Below are positions 8,478-16,800 of a DNA stretch of 64,000 nucleotides, piece by piece. The position numbers and the translations under genes are program-made. The DNA comes from JAFGBM01 sp964610155 (GTDB lineage: Bacteria > Actinomycetota > Actinomycetes > Actinomycetales > Demequinaceae): the NCBI GenBank assembly GCA_964610155.1, contig CAZSUY010000001.1:124001-188000 (forward strand), in the 5' to 3' direction. How positions within the stretch are numbered: position 1 is the first letter of the stretch; every line of letters begins with the position of its first letter. A model generated the notes under the pieces. It had not been told where the DNA came from, did not search any database, and saw nothing but the letters and a program-made list of their open reading frames with translations.

Positions 8478-8498
8478 GTACGGACTTTTTACGGACTT
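8478..8498. repeat. Candidate integrase arm-type sites, left end
   Basis: GTACGGACTT (8478-8487) and TTACGGACTT (8489-8498) are tandem near-copies about 93 bases inside the left attachment site. The same GTACGGACT word occurs twice just inside the right end. Paired end-specific repeats of this kind usually bind the N-terminal domain of tyrosine integrases. The remaining bases between 8386 and 8650 also hold a perfect GGTCCG/CGGACC inverted repeat but no gene that I can support. Confidence 0.45.
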
Positions 8499-8650
8499 CT
8501 TCGCGCCCTGGCCCGGTGTCTCTCTCGACTAAGGAGGACACCTCTACGTAGCCCTGGAAAGGCCGAAACCCCCGCAGTCTCTGGACGGGCCCGGAGGCTT
8601 CCAACCGAACATCTAGGGCCCGACTGGGGGCCACTAAGGAACCAAGACCA

Positions 8651-9997
8651 GTGTACCCGGAGACCTCCCGGGCGTTGGCTAGTGCGCCCATTTTCGCCTC
8701 GCATGTCGAGGATGTTGACGAGCCTGCGACCAAGCGTTTCGACGCACGCACCTCGGAACTCGCTCGTCGAGTTGCTCTTCCCATCCAGGGCAGGGACATC
8801 GAGTTGGGACTGACGTCCGAGCTCGACGTCGCCTCTCGCTTGTCGCTTCCCGATGACCTGAAACGGATCCTTAGTAGGGACGAATGGAAAGACGCCGTCT
8901 CCAGTGCCCTCGATTCGTCCTCTCGACGAAAGGACTTCCGAGACAACGTGCGTGTCGTAGCGCGCTGGTTGGCCAACCTCGAGAACGTCGACACCCACTC
9001 CAGCGCACCGGGAATCGACGAGCTCGTTCTCCTCACCAGGCTTCACCGATGCTCCGTCTACCGTTGCCTCAACTGGCTCCAGGGACACGGCTTCCTTCTC
9101 CGGCTCTCGACGGGACGCTCGGCCGGGCTTCCCGGGACCAATGGGCTCGCCTACCGCGCCCGCTACCTCCTCACCCTCCCCTCAACCGACAAGGACTGTG
9201 ACTTCACGCCGGGAGATCGTCACCTGCGACGCCTCGCCCTCCAAACGATCGACCTCGCCACCCAGGTAACTGCGACCCCCTCTTGGTCTTCTTGGTCTTC
9301 GCTTGAAAAGAAACCCCCCTACCCCCCGCAAACGCAGGGGTTGTATTCAACAAAAAAGGCATCGACCTCAACCGCGGCACCTCGTCGACATCGTGCTACC
9401 CGACGAGTCCGCCTCTACGACATCGCCCACGAACTCAAGACCAACCCAGGATTCATCCGGGAGTTCCCGAACCTCGCAGAGCGAGACATCGCTCGCGTCA
9501 TCAAGCCCTTTGTCGACGCCGGTTGGACAACGAACGATCTGAACTTGGCGCTCGAATGGCTGCCCGGCCCAAACGGAACACGCCACCCACACTCGGGTAC
9601 CAAGGGAGTCCATCACCCCAAGGGATGGATCCGCTACCGACTCCACTTTTGGACGACCAATGGGGTACCCGACGAGTCCAATCGGCAGAGGCACCTGAGG
9701 GAGCACGAAGAAAGGATGGCCGCCCAACGAAAGGCTGAGGCCGAACGAGAACGGGAACGGGCTGACGATGTACCCACACCATCCGAGATCCTTGAAATCC
9801 TCCGGCGCGCTGGGGTCAGAATCCGCCCGACTCAGAAAGGGCGTCTCATGAATGGTGGGGCTGGGCAGCCCTCACCCGCATGTCGAAGTCCTCGGTTGTC
9901 ATCGCTTCACAACTGCGGACCTTGGTGTTGCCGACCGACTCGACGAGGGCACCGGCGCGCGCGACCGCCGAGGTCAACGATTCGGCATCGACCGTGA
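8651..9997 (+). CDS. Rep-like helix-turn-helix protein of the integrative element
   Basis: The frame gives 448 aa from a GTG start with AAGGA ten bases upstream. A winged-helix segment near residues 122-150 (LLTRLHRCSVYRCLNWLQGH) is followed by GTNGLAYRARYLLTLP. The centre is low complexity, and a second basic helical domain near 255-345 ends in HPKGWIRYRLHFW. A charged helix then leads to about residue 398. This layout resembles replication initiators of actinobacterial integrative elements, but no replication motif is diagnostic. The last 50 or so residues (from about 9846) lie antisense to a well-supported small gene and are Arg/Cys-rich, so the original stop may have been lost. Position next to the left attachment site supports an element-maintenance role. 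Confidence 0.6.
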   Translation: MYPETSRALASAPIFASHVEDVDEPATKRFDARTSELARRVALPIQGRDIELGLTSELDVASRLSLPDDLKRILSRDEWKDAVSSALDSSSRRKDFRDNVRVVARWLANLENVDTHSSAPGIDELVLLTRLHRCSVYRCLNWLQGHGFLLRLSTGRSAGLPGTNGLAYRARYLLTLPSTDKDCDFTPGDRHLRRLALQTIDLATQVTATPSWSSWSSLEKKPPYPPQTQGLYSTKKASTSTAAPRRHRATRRVRLYDIAHELKTNPGFIREFPNLAERDIARVIKPFVDAGWTTNDLNLALEWLPGPNGTRHPHSGTKGVHHPKGWIRYRLHFWTTNGVPDESNRQRHLREHEERMAAQRKAEAERERERADDVPTPSEILEILRRAGVRIRPTQKGRLMNGGAGQPSPACRSPRLSSLHNCGPWCCRPTRRGHRRARPPRSTIRHRP

Positions 9998-10124
9998 GCG
10001 TGACCTGACCTGAGCCCCACTCGGTCTTTGACCCAACGAGGCAATGCCCCTCGATACGATCCAGCAAGGCATCCAGAACGTCCTCGTCATACGGCCCCAA
10101 CTTGAGGCTCAAGTTGTAGCCCAC
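9846..10124 (-). CDS. Small protein at the end of the restriction operon (unknown)
   Basis: The GTG at 10124 has GGGAGG seven bases upstream, the best ribosome-binding site in the operon. It yields 92 aa beginning (M)GYNLSLKLGPYDED. The sequence is acidic and alternates strands and helices: VLDALLDRIEGHCLVG, QVTLTVDAESLTSAVARAGAL, then a short tail. A compact alpha/beta fold such as a ferredoxin-like domain is plausible. I do not recognise a family. It begins 20 bases after the OGG-like gene and is therefore probably the fourth gene of the restriction operon. Its 3' end overlaps the convergent Rep-like frame by 152 bases. Confidence 0.6.
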   Translation of the reverse strand: MGYNLSLKLGPYDEDVLDALLDRIEGHCLVGSKTEWGSGQVTLTVDAESLTSAVARAGALVESVGNTKVRSCEAMTTEDFDMRVRAAQPHHS

Positions 10125-10144
10125 CGCTCGCCTCCCAGACTGCC

Positions 10145-10975
10145 TTAGCGCCGCTTCGAGTTGGTTCTCTCCTTCACGGCCAGCTCGAAGATCGCCTCCT
10201 CCACCCGAGGGGACGTCGAGTCGACATGATCCGCCCAAGAACGAAGGAGATACACATACGTTTCGTAGTCAGAAGTATCCCCGTACCTCGGTGCGAATGC
10301 CGAGTGTCTCCCCAACCACTGTGCTACTAGTGCGTCAAGTACCGGCACACAGTCGGCGCCGTAGGGATCGCTCCGGCTCGAAGCGAAGTAGAGCCATTTC
10401 GTGAAGAACGCTGGTCCAAGGCCACGGATGTGCCCCTCCCCGATGAGGTACGCGTGAGCTTCTCTCGCTGCATCTACCGGTGAAGCCCGATCCGAACGCA
10501 CCATCTCGGCCGCGTGCCGAAGCTTCGCGATTGACTCCGGATCCGCCGGCTGCCCCATGGGTGACACCCCGCCCCGCTTCGCCTCCGATCCCGCAACAGA
10601 CCTCACGCGTCGTCGTCCGCGAGAAGCCCCGCACCCCGTCAGAACGACGGCAGTGCGATACGCCCCGTAACCGGTCCTCCCGTGCCCCCACGTCATGACC
10701 GCCACGAACGCACGCGCAACACTCCCGTCTCGAAGCTCGCGCTCGACGACGCTCGCCGCGTCGCGGCGGTCGATCGGGTTCGGAAGCGACTCAAGTAAGT
10801 CGGGAACGCCTTCGACGTCACTCAGCCACCTACGCCAGCGGTCGCCAGGCCACTCGAACCCGCATTGCTCGCGCTCTCGGGCCAGTTCCCTTGCGAGTTC
10901 TGCCGGTAATGGCGTTGCGGTGACATCGTCCGCAGCCCGGGGAATCACCCCGTGTCGCGCGACACTAGCGTCCAT
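10145..10975 (-). CDS. OGG-fold glycosylase-like protein, copy 1
   Basis: The product is 276 aa. The N-terminal half contains LPNPIDRRDAASVVERELRD and FVAVMTWGHGRTGYGAYRTA. The C-terminal half has a helix-hairpin-helix-like segment, IRGLGPAFFTKWLYF (near residues 183-197), then PVLDALVAQWLGRH. This matches the family that I know as 8-oxoguanine DNA glycosylase OGG-fold proteins of actinobacteria. The lysine in FFTKW could occupy the base-excision position, but this is inference. The start codon follows the stop of the 963-aa gene with no gap, which implies translational coupling. A paralogue with roughly 80 percent identical residues by eye lies at 25411-26205. In a restriction operon it could process modified or damaged bases in foreign DNA. 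Confidence 0.65.
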   Translation of the reverse strand: MDASVARHGVIPRAADDVTATPLPAELARELAREREQCGFEWPGDRWRRWLSDVEGVPDLLESLPNPIDRRDAASVVERELRDGSVARAFVAVMTWGHGRTGYGAYRTAVVLTGCGASRGRRRVRSVAGSEAKRGGVSPMGQPADPESIAKLRHAAEMVRSDRASPVDAAREAHAYLIGEGHIRGLGPAFFTKWLYFASSRSDPYGADCVPVLDALVAQWLGRHSAFAPRYGDTSDYETYVYLLRSWADHVDSTSPRVEEAIFELAVKERTNSKRR

Positions 10976-13867
10976 CTACTTGGTGTCTCGTTTGAATGGG
11001 GTTCTGAGGTAGTTCCGGGTGGCGACCACGACGAATCCAAGCACGAGACCAACCGAGATGAGAGCCGCCATGTGAGGCAACGGGTTGTGCCCGATAGGCG
11101 CATACCTATCGACACCCGCCAAGTCGAGCCTTAAAACGCTCGTTGGTAGGGCCAGCAATCGCAACCATTGAGCTCCGAAGCCGTACGGCCCTGGAATGGT
11201 GCCGTCGGTTTGCAGGACGCCGTCCCCTTCATGGACCCACGTGAGGCCAGCGGCCCACACGGTCAGCACCGCGAGGTAGGAGGCGATCGCAGGGAGAGGG
11301 CGGTACCCGTAGCCGACCAAGCTATGTAGGAACCGGAAGAAGCGCTCGGTGCGTTGTCCGGGCCGGAGTGCCAGAACGTGGGCGTGTGCGGCGGCCCAGA
11401 GGGCGAGCGTGTACGTCGAGCCTGATGTGGCACGCGACGCCACCGACTCCGCGATCACCTTCAGACGCTGAGCCCGACCCTCGCTAGAGTCCGTGCCTGT
11501 AGACGCGAGCGCGTGCGCAACCAACGCTGAGCCGTCTGGATCGAAGACGTCGAGATCCCAAAATGGGCGAAGAGCGCCTTGCCTGCACTTCGTGACATCC
11601 ACGCCCACGAGTTGACCGGAGAAGGCACTCGGTTCCGCGCCGAGTGACGCGCGAGAGATTGGGCGGAGGGTCGGCACGGTATCTACGACGCTCGCCTCAG
11701 GGTGAACCACTTCGGTTCCCCGGTATTTACAGACCAGTCTGAGACGACTCCACATTCGCGGGACAACGTATTTCGCTTTCGGATTCCGTTTCGCCACCAC
11801 CCGGCCTTCGAGCGACGCCAACACGAAGTCGCCCGAGATCGCGCCGATGCGTCCGTCTGGTCCGACTTCGAGTATCGGGGAATCGCCCGATGAACTGCGT
11901 TGACATCCGAGCGTGCCCAATTGCGCATCGACCGCCAAACGACCTCCGCGAACTGAAACTCGCCCCGGGAAACCCTCGTCGACGCCGTCGCGCTCTTGGT
12001 CCGGAACTCCCGCCAACACCACGCCGTCACCCGGCGCGATGTCGATGACATCACCCTTCGACTCCTTTCCGATGTGCAGATACACGGGACCTTTTGCTTG
12101 GTCCGTTCGTTCGATGAAGACAGTTCTCTGCGCGTTCAACCGCCCGAGATCGAACGGCCCCGAATCGAGAACAACGCGAGCCCCGGACTGTAAGGCCATC
12201 TCATCAACCAAGCGCGCCGCCTCCACCTGCCACGGATCTAGCTCGGCGTTCGGCCAAGTGCCGTCAAGTGAGACTCGAACCTTCCCTGCGATCGAAAGGG
12301 CGGCGATGCGAGCCCCTTCCGCGAACACCAGTGCTGGCGTCTCGCTTGTCTTCGAGACTCGAGCGTGGACATCGAGGCGCTTGACGACCGCGCCAATGCG
12401 AGCCGTGACTTCGGAATCGGGGTGCCACGCGAGCGTCGCCTGGCACTCTGCTTGCACGTCTAGCGATCCCTGCGAGACGACACGCGCATCGCCTAGACTC
12501 GGGCCACTCAGTTCGAGCGACTGGTCGGCTTGGATCGTGGCGTTTTCGGAAAAACCGGTGACGTGCACGTGTCCGGCATGTACGTCGCACCCGGACAAAC
12601 AGCGCGCGACGACTCGCGTGGAGTCTGTCAGGCCGCGAACCCGTCCCGCGACGATAGCATCAGCCTCCAACGCGGTCGTGACCCGCAACTCCGCGCCATC
12701 GTCGACCGACACAGCCCCGCCTATGCGCGCTTCATCAACTTCGAGGCCACGGTCACGCGCGTTGACACCCAAGCGCGTCACGGGGGTCGAACTCCCGACT
12801 GAGAGATCCCCTTGCACCGCCAGACTTCGTCCGACGAAGGCAGCGACGTCACGCCCATCGCCGAACACGTGAACCTCCCCTTTCGTATCGATGATGGCGT
12901 CGCGGACCGCGACTACGTGTGGCGGTTCCCCACTCTCAAGCGCTGGGTTCGTGGAGGCGTTCGGCTCTTTCGGGGTTTCAACGACCACTCGAGCGTCATC
13001 TGCAGACGCTCCCAGGAGGAAGACGGCCGTCTCCGAAGTCGACTTCAGAAGCACATCGCCCGTGGTGCTCCCGACTCTGAGGAACTGACCAACGGTAACC
13101 TCGAGACCTGAACCTTCCCCATCGAGCGATGTCGCAACCCGTAATTTCTCGGTACGCACCTTCCCCGACGCGCGGATCTGACGCGAGGCCAGATCACCGC
13201 AGTCGAGGTCTACGTGCCCCGATACCCCAGCGTCGAAGAGAGCCTCCCGCGGCCCGGCGACGGTGGCCCCCGTCACCGCACCTTTGCAGACAAGAGTGGC
13301 CAGCCGCGCCTTCACCACCAGGTTTCGTGTGTCGCTCTTAATGACCAACTCCGCGGTCGGTTGCTCAGAAGGCGCCGCACCTCCCTTTACGTGGCGCACC
13401 GTCGCCGTGCCCCCGATCACGACACTGCCGGTCACGGTTTCTGGGATCTCCACGGTCAACGCACAGCGATCCCCCGCATTCGCGCCGCTGATCTCGTACG
13501 ATCCCGCGCGGAGGACTAGTGTGACCGCGCGTCGCTCGGACGCCACGTACACCTCGCGGACGCCGGGCGAAGGTCGTATCTGCGCCCTTGTGATCGCTCG
13601 GCCCAGTACGACGCCTCCACCTCCCAACCGTTCCACGATCCACGCGCACCTGGCTCCCGCGCGAGTGCATGTGACCTTCGTACATTCACGAGTTCCCGCA
13701 TTCGCAACCCTCACAACCCAGTCGGGAGGGACGTGACCGAGGTCGAGCGCGCCCGAGGCCCGCAATGCGTCGACAAGAACTATCTTCTTTCCGGGCTCGG
13801 GCATTGTCGCCGCTCGTTTTAAGGCCGCCGGAAGCCAGTCGAGATTCACCTCCTCTATCGCGGTCAT
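10976..13867 (-). CDS. Giant beta-solenoid-like protein with C-terminal membrane module (unknown)
   Basis: The product is 963 aa. From about residue 60 to 750 it is dominated by short strands with recurring turns such as GKVRTEKLRVATSLDGEGSG, GAVSVDDGAELRVTTALEAD and GRVSVRGGRLAVDAQLGTLG. This is the look of a beta-helix or bactofilin-like solenoid. A helical part near 790-850 precedes SLVGYGYRPLPAIASY, then two membrane helices (about 860-879 and 931-952) and a short basic tail. Similar GYGYRP two-helix modules end some actinobacterial beta-helix membrane proteins. It overlaps the type ISP gene by four bases and abuts the OGG-like gene, so it is made with both. There are no enzymatic motifs that I can find. 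A membrane-tethered sensor or scaffold is one possibility. Confidence 0.65.
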   Translation of the reverse strand: MTAIEEVNLDWLPAALKRAATMPEPGKKIVLVDALRASGALDLGHVPPDWVVRVANAGTRECTKVTCTRAGARCAWIVERLGGGGVVLGRAITRAQIRPSPGVREVYVASERRAVTLVLRAGSYEISGANAGDRCALTVEIPETVTGSVVIGGTATVRHVKGGAAPSEQPTAELVIKSDTRNLVVKARLATLVCKGAVTGATVAGPREALFDAGVSGHVDLDCGDLASRQIRASGKVRTEKLRVATSLDGEGSGLEVTVGQFLRVGSTTGDVLLKSTSETAVFLLGASADDARVVVETPKEPNASTNPALESGEPPHVVAVRDAIIDTKGEVHVFGDGRDVAAFVGRSLAVQGDLSVGSSTPVTRLGVNARDRGLEVDEARIGGAVSVDDGAELRVTTALEADAIVAGRVRGLTDSTRVVARCLSGCDVHAGHVHVTGFSENATIQADQSLELSGPSLGDARVVSQGSLDVQAECQATLAWHPDSEVTARIGAVVKRLDVHARVSKTSETPALVFAEGARIAALSIAGKVRVSLDGTWPNAELDPWQVEAARLVDEMALQSGARVVLDSGPFDLGRLNAQRTVFIERTDQAKGPVYLHIGKESKGDVIDIAPGDGVVLAGVPDQERDGVDEGFPGRVSVRGGRLAVDAQLGTLGCQRSSSGDSPILEVGPDGRIGAISGDFVLASLEGRVVAKRNPKAKYVVPRMWSRLRLVCKYRGTEVVHPEASVVDTVPTLRPISRASLGAEPSAFSGQLVGVDVTKCRQGALRPFWDLDVFDPDGSALVAHALASTGTDSSEGRAQRLKVIAESVASRATSGSTYTLALWAAAHAHVLALRPGQRTERFFRFLHSLVGYGYRPLPAIASYLAVLTVWAAGLTWVHEGDGVLQTDGTIPGPYGFGAQWLRLLALPTSVLRLDLAGVDRYAPIGHNPLPHMAALISVGLVLGFVVVATRNYLRTPFKRDTK

Positions 13868-16800
13868 CTCTTCCCCTTCAGACCTTCCCTATTCCCAGAT
13901 TCCCAGCCCTCAATACGCGGAAGCCCACTAACAATCCGCACAGTCTCGACACTCACCGTCACAACCCGCCCGAGCAGGTCGAGGATGTACCGCGGGTCCC
14001 CGACTTCGCGGGACCAGTCGTTCGGGTCGTTCACAATCCCTGAGGCCTTGTCGGTCTTGACCCGGTAGCGATCAAGGATCCAATCGATGGCCGAGCGCGA
14101 GCCGAGCATGTAATCGTGCGCCTCGGCGGGGATGCCCGTCACTGTGATGCGCGGGTTGTAGATCACCGTCGAGCGATCCTTCTCGCGGGCTGTGCCGCCG
14201 TAGCGCATCTTCTCCACCCGGTACCAGTCGTACAGCGAGTCGCCGACGACGCCGAGCCCCGGTTCGCCCGTGATCTGAAGCGGGTAGGGGGTGACGGTCT
14301 CGTAGCCGATGTGGAGGGCGGCGAGGTCGCGGCCGGCGGTGACGAAGGCGTGGAAGTCGTCGACGGACGCGACCATCGGGATGCGCGGAAGCATGCGCTT
14401 TAGGTCGGCGGCGTAGGCGGTGCGGTAGTCCGGCGAGTGCAGCAGGCCGTACACGTAGTAGAAGATGTCGTCCTTCGATACCTCGGCGCCGTAATTGACG
14501 CGGTAGTCCGCGAGTGCCTCGTCGGCGATCGCGTCGTGCTGCGTGTAAGTCACTTCGTCGTTGGATGCCGTAAAGAGATCTTCGCCAGGCTCCACCCGCT
14601 CGTAGTAGTAGCGCGGGAAGCACTGGGCCTTTTCAATCGCATCGAGGTTCGGCACTGCGTCAGTCGCGAGCACCGAGAATGTACTTGCCGCGCCGGCACC
14701 CGTTGGCGCGATCACGATGTTTCCGTGATCCGGCGTTGGAAAGAGTGAGGGGACCTGGTAAACCATTTCGTTCAACCGTCGATCAAAGTACATTCGCTGC
14801 CGTGCAAATGGACGATAGTTCGCGACCACAATGTGGGAGTCATCGAAGCTCAACTTCTTGGCCCTGCGCAGATCAGACTTCAAGGAGCGAGTCCACTTGA
14901 TACGCGTTTCATCGCGATCGATGAAGCCCTCAACAAGTTGATCGCTTGCCGCCTTTCCATCGCGTGCCAGCCAATCGACGAACCGCTTGCGTTGCTCTTC
15001 GTAGGCGCCAACCAATTGGCCGACCGATCGTCCAACGGCAGCACGCGAGAAGTTGTAGACCCAAGCATCGCGATTCGTCACGACCCCTAGGGAATAGGTC
15101 TTGAAGATGGCCCGCTCCGAAGAACCCTTCGCGCCGAGCGGGCTGAACGTCAGGTACTGGGCGTCTCGAGGCTCCAGCCAGTCGCCCTCTGCGTTGGACA
15201 CAACACTCGACCACACCAGGCCAGAAACGCCAGCGCTCTCGTCGACTCGTCGGAGTTTCTGCTCTCTGCTCAGATAGTCGCCAATGTCCGAGTAAAAGAC
15301 CTGATGCTCCGCCCCGTTGCCCGGCCGCCGTGCAAGGACCACGATTGCGATCGAGTTCTGGCTCCCTGCGTCGAAAACCTTTCCACCTTCACGGCGCCAG
15401 TCGCCCTCGCGTTGATCGCCACGCAAGTCGAAGATCCAGGCGCGGTCGAACTCCCGCTCGATGGCCCTTCGGAGCCCATCGCCTGAGTTCGACTTCACGA
15501 ACTTGCCGTTCGTGACAAACGCGATAATCCCTGAGTCACCGATTCGATTCGACGCCCACCGCATTGCGCGAGTTTCCGAGTTGTAGAGTTTCTTAAGACC
15601 TGCCGCAGACAGTTGCGCATAGGTGTCTCGGATTGACGCATCGAGAGAAGGATAGGGGAGGTTCTTGGCGCCGTCGTTCTCTGACTTCTGAGCTCCTGAG
15701 TAAGGAGGGTTGCCGATGATGACACGGATGTCGAGGTCGAGTTGCTCCTGCATGCGGTCGTTGTTGGTGGTGAAGACCTTCGTGTCTAGGACGTCGCCCT
15801 CTTCGGTCATCTGAAACGTGTCGGCAAGAATCGCGCCGGGGAACGGAACGTAGTCGCCGTCGTGGATTCCGTGGAACGCGGCCTCGATGTTGATGGCCGC
15901 GATGTAGTACGCGAGGAGCAGGATCTCGTTGCAGTGGAGTTCGTGTGTGTATTTGTAGAGCAGGTCTTCCGGCTTGATGATGCCGCTCTGCAGGAGCCGG
16001 ACTATGAACGTGCCGGTGCCGGTGAAGGGGTCGAGGACGTGGACACCCTTGTCGGACATGGACGCCTCGAACTCCTCGTTGAGGACGTGTTCGACGCTGC
16101 GAATGATGAAATCGACGATCTCGACCGGGGTGTAGACGATGCCGAGTTGGTCCGCGACCTTGGGGAAGGCCATCTTGAAGAACTTCTCGTAGAGCTCGTT
16201 GACAAAGCGCAGCCGTCCGGCGTCGTCGATGTCACCTCCAAGGCGTAGCCGGACGCTCTCGTAAAAGCCTTCAAGTTGCTTGTTCTCCGTTTCGAGGTTG
16301 TGCTCGTCGAGAGTGGCGAGCATTTCTTCCATCACCTGGGCCACGGCGTTGTGGCTCGTGAAGTCATACCCCTCGAACAGGGCCTGGAACACCGGACGAG
16401 TGACCAAATGCTGGGCGAGCATGTTGACCGCATCGGCGCGCGTAATGGACGGGTTAAGGCTCGCTTGAAGGCCCTGGAGGAACGACTCGAACGCAGGCCC
16501 GACCGTCGAACCTGTGGCGTCTAGCAAGGCGTTGATACGGGTCACATGGGCTTCAGCGATCGCGGCGACGGACCTGCCCCACTGCTCCCAATACATGCGC
16601 TGGCCGACCTTCTTCACCAGTCGTGCGAAGATCGCCTCGCTCCACTGCGTCGTGTCGCCCAAATCGAGCAGTCCTTGCTCAAACCGCTCGGAGATGGTGC
16701 CCTCTTCGCCGTCAGCGGGAGAGGGCCAGGTGTCAATGAGGATGGCCCCACCCTTGGGGCGCTTGGGGTCGAGCGTGTGGATCGTCGCCTCGAGCCGCTC

